Assembly: GCA_002377585.1 (NCBI GenBank)
Contig: DFQC01000012.1
Location: forward strand, 3,817 to 51,838
Length of the DNA: 48,022 nt
Direction of reading: 5' to 3'
From: Anaerolineales bacterium UBA3499
Lineage (GTDB): Bacteria > Chloroflexota > Anaerolineae > Anaerolineales > UBA11657
Shown here: positions 8,687 through 16,293 of the stretch, one piece after another
Numbering within the stretch: the first letter of the stretch is position 1
How the letters are laid out: each line of letters opens with the position of its first letter
Notes under the pieces: model-generated
Told to the model about the DNA's origin: nothing
The model's database searches: none
What the model saw: only the letters and a program-made list of their open reading frames with translations
Made by a program: the position numbers and the translations under genes

Positions 8687-9325
8687 TCATTTATCAACAT
8701 CAATTAGTACCGCTCGAGCAGGAGCACCCTCGCATCCTTCAAGCTTGATAGGAAGACATATCAGATGATATCTACCCTCCTGCACACCGTCAAAATTCAA
8801 CCCTTCGACTGGCACTATACCTGCTCGGAGCAATGTGTAATGAGTGGGTCCAGTATTACCATAAGGAGCAACTGATAGGTAGTCAACACCTACTAATCGA
8901 ATCCCATGTTCCACAATCCACCTAGCGCCTGAATCTTCTATAGCGACAAAATCTTTGTGAAAAACAATTTCGTTTTCAGACCATAATTGTGAGTTAGTAG
9001 TCTTAATAAGCAATCTTTCCGTACCTTTAGGTATTGACAGTGTATCCAACAAATCCGCATCTATAACCTCAGCATTGGCAACATCAATTAACAAAGCTGA
9101 ACCAACAAGTATCTCAAGATCAATAGCTGTCACATCGAATCCATCTTTCAAAAAATGAAGTGGTGCATCCAAATGAGTACCAGAGTGAGCACCCAATTCA
9201 ATTTGCGTCACATTAGCTTTGGAATCTTTTCCAATTTGCTGTATCGACGTAAATCGAATCACCGGATGACCAGGCCAGACAGGAAAACCTGGTTTAATAC
9301 CTAAAGAAATATCAATAATTGCCAT
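8687..9325 (-). CDS. Cyclase / kynurenine-formamidase-family metal-dependent hydrolase
   Basis: The 212-residue protein matches the cyclase family (PF04199 type) that includes bacterial arylformamidase KynB. The defining metal-binding motif HSGTHLDAPLHF is intact (H47, H51, D53, H57). The N-terminal IDISLGIKPGFPVWPGHP block and the C-terminal VEGLNFDGVQEGRYHLICLP block also match the family. KynB hydrolyses N-formylkynurenine, but many family members act on other amides or lactones, and no other tryptophan-degradation gene is present. The exact reaction is therefore left open. It starts six bases after the stop of the upstream membrane protein and may be in the same transcript, although a link to the glycosyltransferases is not obvious. 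Confidence 0.82.
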   Translation of the reverse strand: MAIIDISLGIKPGFPVWPGHPVIRFTSIQQIGKDSKANVTQIELGAHSGTHLDAPLHFLKDGFDVTAIDLEILVGSALLIDVANAEVIDADLLDTLSIPKGTERLLIKTTNSQLWSENEIVFHKDFVAIEDSGARWIVEHGIRLVGVDYLSVAPYGNTGPTHYTLLRAGIVPVEGLNFDGVQEGRYHLICLPIKLEGCEGAPARAVLIDVDK

Positions 9326-9331
9326 AATAAA

Positions 9332-10126
9332 TCACCCTTCTCGCTGCCACGTAACAGATATTGAACCAGCAAATTCATCACTATCACCTTGACGGCAAGG
9401 TTCGCTCGTAAGCCCATATATAGGATTGGTACTATTACCAACTTGCAAAGTATAAACTTGTTTTGGGTCAATTGTGAAATCACCGTAACCAATCCCAATA
9501 TCTGGATGTAAACCGGTCGAAAACATATCGCTACCGGTCGTCCAATCTATCCTCAATTGCACTCCAGGTACAGGATTACCAACAGCATCTATAACATATA
9601 CTTTGATGATCGGTTTGTCCATTTGCTCATCACAAATCACAGTCTTGTCGAGAAGCATGTACTCATCAAGCAAAGCAAGAGTAGGCACTGGGCTAACTAC
9701 AACTACAGTAGGATAAGGTGTCACTGTTGAAGTGACTTTTGGAAGCATTGTTGATATGGGTATATCAGCTGAAGCAGATTCGGTTTCCAAATCACCACTA
9801 CTGAGTGCAAGGGCAAGCTCTGCTAGTACAGATACGTCAAAATCAGACCTTCCAGCGGCAGCCCACCTTTGAGCTTGTGAAGTTGTAGTATCTAGAACAT
9901 TATCTGCGCCTAGTTTATCTAATCTTATTCGCGCTCTTTCTAAATCTCCATCTCGACTATACGCTGCAGCAACCATAACTACATATTTGTCTCTATACTC
10001 TGAGTGCAAATCTTTTGGTGTAGCTATTCTAAGTTGTCTGGGATATACCACCCATCCCAACAAAAGACCAATAGCAGCTCCAATAACAAGTCCCAATAGT
10101 ATAAGATTTATACGAACTATTTTCAC
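9332..10126 (-). CDS. Single-pass membrane protein with extracytoplasmic Ig-like domain; paralogue of its neighbour
   Basis: I do not recognise a function. The 264-residue product has one N-terminal membrane helix (about residues 7-27). A juxtamembrane segment, TPKDLHSEYRDKYVVMVAAA, and a helical repeat-like region (GDLERARIRLDKLGADN) follow. Next comes a Ser/Thr/Pro-rich linker, then a C-terminal beta-rich domain containing IIKVYVIDAVGNPVPGVQL, like carboxypeptidase-regulatory or Ig-like folds. Two cysteines in the distal part could form a disulfide, fitting an outside location. The first 120 residues are clearly related to the upstream gene. The start is a GTG that overlaps the upstream stop (GTGA), indicating coupled translation. 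Related architectures are typical of Chloroflexota, by my recollection rather than by search. Confidence 0.75.
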   Translation of the reverse strand: MKIVRINLILLGLVIGAAIGLLLGWVVYPRQLRIATPKDLHSEYRDKYVVMVAAAYSRDGDLERARIRLDKLGADNVLDTTTSQAQRWAAAGRSDFDVSVLAELALALSSGDLETESASADIPISTMLPKVTSTVTPYPTVVVVSPVPTLALLDEYMLLDKTVICDEQMDKPIIKVYVIDAVGNPVPGVQLRIDWTTGSDMFSTGLHPDIGIGYGDFTIDPKQVYTLQVGNSTNPIYGLTSEPCRQGDSDEFAGSISVTWQREG

Positions 10127-10557
10127 GACAGGAAAGACTTCATTTTGGCAGTATCTGCACCAAGTGCTTTTGCGAGCTCGGCCATTGCTGTAATATCAGC
10201 ACTACTGTGTCCTGCAGCAATCATATACTCCGCTCGCGCAGCCACAAATTCACCTGGTTGGTCTACACCTAAATCTGTAAGGTAGGCACGAGACACGCGA
10301 ATATCCTTCTCTATAGAATATTTCTGCGCAATCAATAACAAATAATCATTCGCATATTCTTCTCTTAACGCATAAGGATCATTATCCAAATATTGCACTG
10401 GTGAAATCTGCCAGGCATAGTAAAGACTCGCTCCAGAACCTATCAATAATCCCATGAAGAGATTTAATAGAGCTGGACGCGATACTCTATTCATACGCTG
10501 CGGTCGCAATACACGAGTATGTTTCTGACGTTGGTATTTGTAATCGTAACGGGTCAT
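10123..10557 (-). CDS. Single-pass membrane protein, short paralogue of the downstream gene
   Basis: The function is unknown. The 144-residue product has a basic cytoplasmic N-terminus, one helix (about residues 28-48) and an extracytoplasmic part. That part shares with its neighbour the pattern of an acidic L-x-E-E/EY-x-x-x-Y segment, a 'long helix then LTDLG' unit, and 'AAGHSSADITAMAELAKALG', matching 'AAGRSDFDVSVLAELALALS' next door. It lacks the Ig-like C-terminal domain. The pair therefore looks like a tandem duplication with different C-terminal ends, and hetero-oligomer formation is possible. It is the first gene of the minus-strand block below the tRNA-Leu and overlaps the next gene by four bases. 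Confidence 0.72.
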   Translation of the reverse strand: MTRYDYKYQRQKHTRVLRPQRMNRVSRPALLNLFMGLLIGSGASLYYAWQISPVQYLDNDPYALREEYANDYLLLIAQKYSIEKDIRVSRAYLTDLGVDQPGEFVAARAEYMIAAGHSSADITAMAELAKALGADTAKMKSFLS

Positions 10558-10631
10558 GCCATGATAAAATTATTGATATGTCTCAAAATACATTACAAAT
10601 TTACAAAATTACTTCTCTTGCAATAACTCTA

Positions 10632-10714
10632 TGCCGAAGGTGGGAATCGAACCCACACACCCTAAGGGTACGCGATTTTGAGTCGCGCGCGTCTGCCAAT
10701 TCCGCCACTTCGGC
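10632..10714 (-). tRNA. tRNA-Leu (anticodon CAA)
   Basis: An 83-nt class II tRNA folds on the minus strand. The acceptor GCCGAAG pairs with CTTCGGC, followed by discriminator A. The anticodon stem CGCGA/TCGCG encloses loop CTCAAAA with CAA (complement of 10678-10680), reading the UUG leucine codon. A long variable arm (ACCCTTAGGGT region) and T-loop TTCGATT are present. No CCA is encoded. Confidence 0.96.
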
Positions 10715-10767
10715 AAGCATACAGAGCATTCTAAGCTAACGAGGTAATACGGTCAAGTTATACTGGT

Positions 10768-11871
10768 ATGAAACTTGGTATTATTGGACTACCTCATTGT
10801 GGCAAAACCACACTTTTCAGTGCGTTAACACATGATTACAATCCAACTGGAAAGAAAGTTGTTGACGGAAAGGCTCAAATAGATACAGCTATAGTCAGTG
10901 TGCCAGATGAACGAATAGAATGGTTATCGAATCATTATAATCCAACAAAAGTCTCTCACGCGAAGATTACTTTTCAAGACATATCAGGCATAACAAATAA
11001 TCAAGAAACTTTTCCTAGGTCGCTATTAACGATTTTGTCACAAGTAGATGGATTTATCCATGTAGTTCGCAACTTTGATGATCCCAACATTCCTCACCCT
11101 ATGCAGCGTATTAATGCAGAAGAAGACATCAAGATACTCTTGGATGAGTTCGCTATAAATGATATGTTAATTGTAGAACGTAAACTGGAAAGTCTCAATA
11201 GTGAATGGAATAAGGGGGGTGGACGAGATCGTCCGGAAATTGAGTATGAGCAAAAACTATTTGAGCAATTACATCATACCCTTGAAACCAAGTATGGTAT
11301 AGATACATTACAGTTAACCAAACAACATCAGAAATTAATCTCTGGCTTTGGGTTTCTCACTAGTAAACCGATGCTGATAGTACTTAATGATGATGACAAA
11401 TCACAAAAACAAAAATATCCTGTTAATACTATTAGGCATGGAAAACTAAAAACAGAGGTAATATCTTTAATGAGTAAATTAGAAATGGAGATTGCTCAAC
11501 TCGACCAAGATGACGCTTCATTTTTTATGAAAGAGTACGGCATGTCGGAAACAGTACTCGACAAAATCATTCAGAGTGCCTATAAGATGATGTCTTTAAA
11601 GTCCTTTTACACTGTGGGCAACAATGAGATACGTGCATGGGCAATCACAGATAATACCAATGCACAGCAAGCAGCAGGCACTATCCATAGTGATATGCAA
11701 TCTGGTTTTATCAGGGCTGAAGTAATGTCCTTTGCAGATCTTAAGGAACTAGGGTCGGAATCATTAGTAAAAGCAGCTGGAAAATGGAGATTGGAAGGCA
11801 AAGAATACATTGTGCAAGATGGAGATATAATAAACATCCGTTTTTCACCTCCCAGGAACAATCAAAACTAA
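10768..11871 (+). CDS. ychF: YchF/Obg-type P-loop NTPase with TGS domain (divergent)
   Basis: The 367-residue product has the order of the YchF family: an N-terminal G domain, a coiled insertion around residues 125-175 and a C-terminal TGS-like domain (about 278-364, with GNNEIRAWAITD and KEYIVQDGDIINIRF). YchF is a ribosome-associated ATPase linked to translation and redox stress. The P-loop is GLPHCGKTT (residues 7-15) rather than the usual GLPNVGKST, with a cysteine inside the loop. The nucleotide-specificity motif appears as VLNDDDK instead of the usual NxxE. It is therefore a divergent member, possibly a paralogue alongside a standard YchF elsewhere. A TATACT at 10759-10764 sits three bases before the ATG and there is no Shine-Dalgarno. 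The pepF gene follows after 18 bases. Confidence 0.85.
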   Translation: MKLGIIGLPHCGKTTLFSALTHDYNPTGKKVVDGKAQIDTAIVSVPDERIEWLSNHYNPTKVSHAKITFQDISGITNNQETFPRSLLTILSQVDGFIHVVRNFDDPNIPHPMQRINAEEDIKILLDEFAINDMLIVERKLESLNSEWNKGGGRDRPEIEYEQKLFEQLHHTLETKYGIDTLQLTKQHQKLISGFGFLTSKPMLIVLNDDDKSQKQKYPVNTIRHGKLKTEVISLMSKLEMEIAQLDQDDASFFMKEYGMSETVLDKIIQSAYKMMSLKSFYTVGNNEIRAWAITDNTNAQQAAGTIHSDMQSGFIRAEVMSFADLKELGSESLVKAAGKWRLEGKEYIVQDGDIINIRFSPPRNNQN

Positions 11872-11889
11872 AAGATGTGGGGAAATTGA

Positions 11890-13680
11890 ATGGTTAACAC
11901 AAAAATAAAACAAACTAATTGGGACCTTAGTGATATCATCGCTTCGCCAGAAGGCGAACCACTAAAGAGTATCACTACAGAACTAGAAGTATCCATATCT
12001 GCAATTGAGGCAATGAGACATAAGCTTAGTGAGGACATTAGTTCAGCCGATTTCAACCATGCACTTGAGCTTACCGAACGTGTAACCGAAGCCGCAAACC
12101 GTTTAGGAGCATATGCCAGTTTGTGGTTCTCTGAAGACACACAGAACCAGGATGCTTTAGCTTTTCAGGGAAAAATAGAACAGCTTACCACCGAGGCCCA
12201 AAATCGGGTCCTTTTTCTTGCTCTCTGGTGGAAAACTCTACCAGAGGACTCAGCTGATCGTTTAATTGCTAACGCCCCCAACAACCTACGATATTACCTT
12301 GTCCAACAGCGTAAGGAAAAACCTCATGTGCTTGCAGAGCATGATGAACAAATCATAAATATAAAAAATATGAATGGCAGTAACGCACTGATCACTATAT
12401 ACGCAATGTTGACCAACAAATATAAATTTAATCTCGCAACAATTGATGGTAATGAAAAACAAGAACTTACTCGAGATGCTCTTATGGAATACGTGCGCAA
12501 ACCAGACCCGGCACTGCGAGAACGAGCATATAAGGAACTGTACCGGGTATATGCCGAAGACGGTATGGTTCTCGCTCAAGTTTACAAGCACCTAGTCCAA
12601 GATTGGCATGAGGAACAAATTAAACTACGTCATTACTCCACCCCGATTGCGATCCGTAACCTGCGCAACAACATCCCAAATGAAGTGACTGAAATACTGC
12701 TACAAGTTTGCAGGAAAAATGCTCCCTTATTTCAGAAATGGTTCAGTATAAAAGCCGGTTTGCTTGGCATGGACCAATTGCGCCGTTACGACATTTATGC
12801 ACCACTTACTAGTGCGGAACAAAAATACCCATATGCCGAATCAGTTGAACTAGTACTAGATACCTTTGAGCAATTTTCGCCTGAGTTGGCAACATCCGCA
12901 AGGCGCGTGTTTGAAGATAACCACATAGACTCAGAAAACCGTATTGGTAAAAGAGGCGGAGCCTTCTGCGCTAGTGTAATCCCAAAAGTTACACCCTACG
13001 TTCTGTTGAACTATGGTAGCTCCGTACGTGATGTAGCAACACTTGCTCACGAGCTTGGACATGCGGTCCACAGTATGCTAGCCAACAATCATTCAGTACT
13101 CAACTATCATTCAACTCTACCGCTCGCAGAGACAGCCTCGACATTCTCCGAAATGCTTCTTATAGACAGACTTCTTGAGAACAATACAGATGCGGCAGTA
13201 CGTCAAGACCTAATTGCAAATGCCCTTGATGACAATTATGCCACCATAATGCGTCAAGCATATTTCACGCTTTTTGAACAGCAAGCACATAAGATGATAC
13301 AAGAGCATGCCGGCATTGATGAATTGAACAAAGCTTATATGGATAACATAGCAGAACAATTTGGAGGATCAATCGATATTAGTGAGGAGTTTCAGTGGGA
13401 ATGGGTCTCGATTCCTCACATTTATTACTCGCCTTTCTACTGCTATGCTTATAGTTTTGGACAATTGCTGGTATTAGCTCTATATCAACGATATCGCGAA
13501 GAAGGAGCAAAATTTATACCGCAATACCTGAGAATATTAAGCTACGGTGGGTCTCAAAGTCCGGAATACATCCTCAATGAATCTGGTATAGACATAACCA
13601 AACCTGAATTCTGGCAAGGTGGCTTCAACTATATTGAAGAGATGATTAATGAACTAGACAACTCAGCGACACAAAGATGA
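11890..13680 (+). CDS. pepF: Oligoendopeptidase F (M3 family zinc metallopeptidase)
   Basis: This cytosolic zinc peptidase cleaves short peptides. The 596-residue length is typical of the M3B family. The catalytic zinc motif HELGH is at about residues 387-391 within DVATLAHELGHAVHSMLA, and the third ligand is the glutamate at about 414 in LAETASTFSEMLL. The PHIYYSPFYCYAYSFGQLL block that lines the active site is also present. The N-terminal oligopeptidase F domain opens with NWDLSDII. The ATG at 11890 follows a purine-rich GGGGAAA and lies 18 bases after ychF, so the two are probably cotranscribed. The gene converges on lysS with only 19 bases between the stop codons and no visible terminator. 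Confidence 0.94.
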   Translation: MVNTKIKQTNWDLSDIIASPEGEPLKSITTELEVSISAIEAMRHKLSEDISSADFNHALELTERVTEAANRLGAYASLWFSEDTQNQDALAFQGKIEQLTTEAQNRVLFLALWWKTLPEDSADRLIANAPNNLRYYLVQQRKEKPHVLAEHDEQIINIKNMNGSNALITIYAMLTNKYKFNLATIDGNEKQELTRDALMEYVRKPDPALRERAYKELYRVYAEDGMVLAQVYKHLVQDWHEEQIKLRHYSTPIAIRNLRNNIPNEVTEILLQVCRKNAPLFQKWFSIKAGLLGMDQLRRYDIYAPLTSAEQKYPYAESVELVLDTFEQFSPELATSARRVFEDNHIDSENRIGKRGGAFCASVIPKVTPYVLLNYGSSVRDVATLAHELGHAVHSMLANNHSVLNYHSTLPLAETASTFSEMLLIDRLLENNTDAAVRQDLIANALDDNYATIMRQAYFTLFEQQAHKMIQEHAGIDELNKAYMDNIAEQFGGSIDISEEFQWEWVSIPHIYYSPFYCYAYSFGQLLVLALYQRYREEGAKFIPQYLRILSYGGSQSPEYILNESGIDITKPEFWQGGFNYIEEMINELDNSATQR

Positions 13681-13699
13681 ACTTAAGCAAGCAACATCC

Positions 13700-15220
13700 T
13701 TATTCTTTAGGTCGAAGATGTGGAAACAATATAACCTCACGAATGGAAGCCTGGTCTGTCAATAGCATTACCAAGCGATCTATACCCATGCCAAATCCTC
13801 CGTTGGGAGGCATTCCATAACTCATAGCTTTTAGATAATCTAAATCCAATGGGTGCGCCTCACCAGACTCCTGATTATGATCCCGACCCATATCCACGAA
13901 TCGTTGCTCTTGATCTATAGGATCATTTAATTCGGTAAAAGCATTACACAACTCAAGACCACCGACAAATACCTCAAATCGCTCAACTGTATTCGGGTCA
14001 TTTTCCTTAGATTTAGCTAATGGGGAAATATCTCTAGGATAGTCATAAACAAAGGTCGGCTGAATCAAATGCGGTTCTACACATTTGCTAAAAAGCATTT
14101 CGATTAGTTTACCTCTTGTTGCTTTTGATGGTATCTGTATTTCTCTGGATTTGCAATGCGAGACTAACTGATCGTCACTAGAGTTCACATAGTCAATCTC
14201 TGAATATTCAATTAGTGCCTCACGTAAAGATATTCTTCGCCAAGGAGGCTGAAAATCCAATTTGTGACCCTGATAGGATACTAGTGTATCATCACAAACT
14301 TCTCCAGCCACAAATGCCACCATTTGCTCGGTTAACATCATCACATCTTCATAGTCCGAATAGGCCCAATAGAATTCCAGCTGTGTAAATTCTGGATTGT
14401 GTGTAAGACTAACACCCTCATTACGAAAATCACGACCAATCTCATATACCCTCTCAAACCCACCTACAAGCAACCTTTTTAAGTAGAGTTCGAAAGAAAT
14501 ACGCAGAAACAAATCCTGATGCAATTGATTATGGTGTGTAGAAAAAGGTCTTGCTGCTGCACCACCATAAATAGGTTGTAAGACGGGAGTCTCCACCTCA
14601 AGAAAATCGCGTTTGTCAAGAAAATACCTTAATGCGCTAATCGTTCCGGATCTAATTCTAAATATTTCGCGCACGTGTGGATTGACTGCCAAGTCGGCAT
14701 AACGTTCACGATAACGAGCCTCTACATTGTCAAAAGCTGAATATACCTTGCGATCGCCTTCTTCATCTACTTCCTTTGCAGCAGGTAATGGACTGATACT
14801 TTTTGCAAGCATACGAAAATTTGATACATCGAGGGTCACTTCTCCAGTACGTGTTTCCATTAATTTACCGGTCGCCTGTACAAAATCACCTAAATCAAAA
14901 TCGGCCTCAAATTGTTTTAATCTGTCCTTACCGATAGCATCAGATCGAATCAATAATTGAATACGACCACTTACATCCTCGATATGTGCAAAAGCTAATT
15001 TGCCCATTGTACGCACAGAACGCAAACGACCACACAATGTCATCTCTATAGAATTTTCTCCGTTATTATCTTTATCAGATGAAAGTTCAGAAAAATACTG
15101 AGTTGCCATTGATATACTGTGGCTCCTTTCAGCACGATGAGGAAAGGGATGTTCACCACGCTCTCTAAGTCTCTCGAGCTTGGCCAATCTATTTTGTTCT
15201 ATTTCTGTAAATGATCGCAT
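13700..15220 (-). CDS. lysS: Lysyl-tRNA synthetase, class II
   Basis: The enzyme charges tRNA-Lys with lysine. The 506-residue product has an N-terminal OB-fold anticodon-binding domain (LCGRLRSVRTMGKLAFAHIE, about residues 60-85) and a class II catalytic domain. The order is motif 1 region YFLDKRDFLEVETPVLQPIYGG, motif 2 FRNEGVSLTHNPEFTQLEFY and motif 3 GGFGMGIDRLVMLLTD, close to the C-terminal LFPHLRPKE signature of LysRS. GGAAARPF and the later FELYLKRLL and ELCNAFTELNDP blocks confirm lysine specificity. It lies downstream of greA with an intrinsic terminator between them. A minus-strand TATAAT at 15274-15269 may give it its own promoter. Confidence 0.96.
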   Translation of the reverse strand: MRSFTEIEQNRLAKLERLRERGEHPFPHRAERSHSISMATQYFSELSSDKDNNGENSIEMTLCGRLRSVRTMGKLAFAHIEDVSGRIQLLIRSDAIGKDRLKQFEADFDLGDFVQATGKLMETRTGEVTLDVSNFRMLAKSISPLPAAKEVDEEGDRKVYSAFDNVEARYRERYADLAVNPHVREIFRIRSGTISALRYFLDKRDFLEVETPVLQPIYGGAAARPFSTHHNQLHQDLFLRISFELYLKRLLVGGFERVYEIGRDFRNEGVSLTHNPEFTQLEFYWAYSDYEDVMMLTEQMVAFVAGEVCDDTLVSYQGHKLDFQPPWRRISLREALIEYSEIDYVNSSDDQLVSHCKSREIQIPSKATRGKLIEMLFSKCVEPHLIQPTFVYDYPRDISPLAKSKENDPNTVERFEVFVGGLELCNAFTELNDPIDQEQRFVDMGRDHNQESGEAHPLDLDYLKAMSYGMPPNGGFGMGIDRLVMLLTDQASIREVILFPHLRPKE

Positions 15221-15292
15221 ACAATTTACACCAATCTAGAAATTTCACCAACAGTTAATCTTGCCACTATTATACGCATAAAGTACTTTAAT

Positions 15293-15327
15293 AAAAAAAG
15301 CCCCGTAGCCAAATTAAGGTACGGGGC
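15293..15327 (-). terminator. Intrinsic terminator between greA and lysS
   Basis: On the minus strand GCCCCGTA (15327-15320) pairs with TACGGGGC (15307-15300), followed by seven T residues (15299-15293). It lies 18 bases past the greA stop and should end most greA transcripts. Confidence 0.88.
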
Positions 15328-15344
15328 ATGCGTAAATAACCACA

Positions 15345-15815
15345 CTATTTGACTTTCTTAATATTGTATATGGTGTCTCCAGCAGGTGCAGTTACCACCA
15401 CCTGATCTCCAGCTTTAGCACCTAACAGGGCCTGTCCTAGCGGAGATTCGTTAGAAATCAGACCTTGAGATGGGTCAGCCTCAGTGGCACCGACAATAAC
15501 AAATGACTCCGTGTCCGAGTTGTTCTCCTTGACAAATACTGTTGAACCCATTTTAGCTACCCCATCATTCTTACCCTTTTTAATGACAGCAGCTCTAGAT
15601 AACATTGACTGTATTGTGACTATACGTCCTTCAACAAAGGACTGCTCATTCTTGGCCGCTTCATACTCAGCATTTTCAATAAGATCCCCACCCTCCTGAG
15701 CCTGATGCAACCGTTCAGCTACCTCCGCTCGACGAACTGTTGTCAGATAGGTTAATTCATCTTCTAGCTTCTTTAGACCACCTTTTGTCAAATAAGTCAC
15801 ATTTTCCATGTTCAT
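15345..15815 (-). CDS. greA: Transcription elongation factor GreA
   Basis: GreA rescues backtracked RNA polymerase by stimulating transcript cleavage through its coiled-coil tip. The product shows the opening VTYLTKGGLKKLEDELTYL. The coiled coil carries the acidic tip motif GDLIENAEYEAAK, where family members usually have GDLSENAEY. The C-terminal FKBP-like domain includes SNESPLGQALLGAKAGDQV. The frame is open to a TTG at 15836, but ATG at 15815 gives 156 residues, close to the usual 158, and is preferred; ATG at 15809 is the alternative. It has its own promoter and terminator. The Ser-to-Ile change at the tip lies beside the catalytic acidic residues, which are kept. Confidence 0.95.
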   Translation of the reverse strand: MNMENVTYLTKGGLKKLEDELTYLTTVRRAEVAERLHQAQEGGDLIENAEYEAAKNEQSFVEGRIVTIQSMLSRAAVIKKGKNDGVAKMGSTVFVKENNSDTESFVIVGATEADPSQGLISNESPLGQALLGAKAGDQVVVTAPAGDTIYNIKKVK

Positions 15816-15844
15816 ATTCTTTATCCAATAAACCAATTAGGCTG

Positions 15845-15873
15845 ATTTAATTGCTCTATATCGTGTTAGTCAA
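15845..15873 (-). promoter_or_regulatory. Promoter of greA
   Basis: Minus-strand TTGACT (15873-15868) and TTAAAT (15850-15845) are separated by 17 bases. The predicted start is about 20 bases before the ATG at 15815. Confidence 0.55.
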
Positions 15874-16077
15874 TCCTTCAACAAATAATAAAAAAGAACT
15901 GAGATACAATCCCAGTCCAGTTCCAGTTCATATTTGTGCGGAAATTCTACCAGCACGGTGTTATTCTGTAAAGTCTAATTTTTTTAGTCAAATTTTGGCT
16001 TTTTCCACAAAAACAATATTCAACCCAAGCATCTTGACGTCGACATAAATCCACAAACAGTTGTATAAATTTGACCT

Positions 16078-16106
16078 TTGACCTATGTAAAGAGACATGA
16101 TAAACT
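16078..16106 (+). promoter_or_regulatory. Promoter of the aromatic amino-acid operon
   Basis: TTGACC at 16078-16083 and TAAACT at 16101-16106 are separated by 17 bases; a second TTGACC at 16071 overlaps in tandem. Transcription would start near 16113, only a few bases before the leader ORF ATG at 16119. Confidence 0.6.
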
Positions 16107-16118
16107 CTTGTTGTAATC

Positions 16119-16190
16119 ATGAAAAATAATAACTTCATTTTCTACTATTATTTTACGCTCGGGAAAGGACCGCGCGTTGTTTTGGCTTAA
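16119..16190 (+). CDS. Aromatic leader peptide (Phe/Tyr attenuator), 23 residues
   Basis: This short ORF begins MKNNNFIFYYYF and stops at TAA 16188-16190. Residues 6-12 hold three Phe and three Tyr codons in seven positions, matching the end products of the shikimate operon that follows. The layout is that of enteric pheL-type leaders: ribosomes starved of Phe-tRNA or Tyr-tRNA would stall there and change RNA folding downstream. A hairpin is visible just after the control codons, with arms ACGCTCGG 16155-16162 and CCGCGCGT 16170-16177 (one mismatch). An intrinsic terminator lies at 16219-16250. An in-frame TAA at 16101 closes the frame upstream. No Shine-Dalgarno is seen and the predicted transcript start is about 6 bases away, so translation may be leaderless. 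It is too short for ordinary ORF callers; expression is inferred. Confidence 0.75.
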   Translation: MKNNNFIFYYYFTLGKGPRVVLA

Positions 16191-16218
16191 GTACACTATT
16201 TAGAAGGTAAGGTATACG

Positions 16219-16250
16219 AAAGTACGGAGCAACTTCTCCGTGCTTTTTTT
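16219..16250 (+). terminator. Attenuator terminator of the aromatic operon
   Basis: AGTACGGAG (16221-16229) pairs with CTCCGTGCT (16236-16244) across a six-base loop, followed by seven T residues (16244-16250). It lies between the Phe/Tyr leader ORF and the first structural gene, where a constitutive terminator would silence the operon. Conditional use is therefore the sensible reading. I could not draw a convincing long antiterminator by eye; short alternatives exist, such as AGAAG 16202-16206 with CTTCT 16233-16237. Confidence 0.82.
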
Positions 16251-16293
16251 ATACATGCAAACTTGAATATTGCCAACAAACAGAGGAGGAACA

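Noticed and set aside
8687..9325. Naming the cyclase-family gene kynB and assigning tryptophan degradation.
   Set aside because: No other kynurenine-pathway gene is present and the family has many other substrates.
15816..15836. GreA start at TTG 15836 (N-terminus MVYWIKN).
   Set aside because: It exceeds the family length and lacks a ribosome binding site; ATG 15815 fits the family length of about 158 residues.
16164..16177. GGACCGCG in the aromatic leader resembles the core of a Firmicutes T-box (GGNACCGCG).
   Set aside because: The full T-box consensus, a specifier loop and an antiterminator bulge are missing. The bases lie inside the Phe/Tyr leader ORF, which explains the region better.
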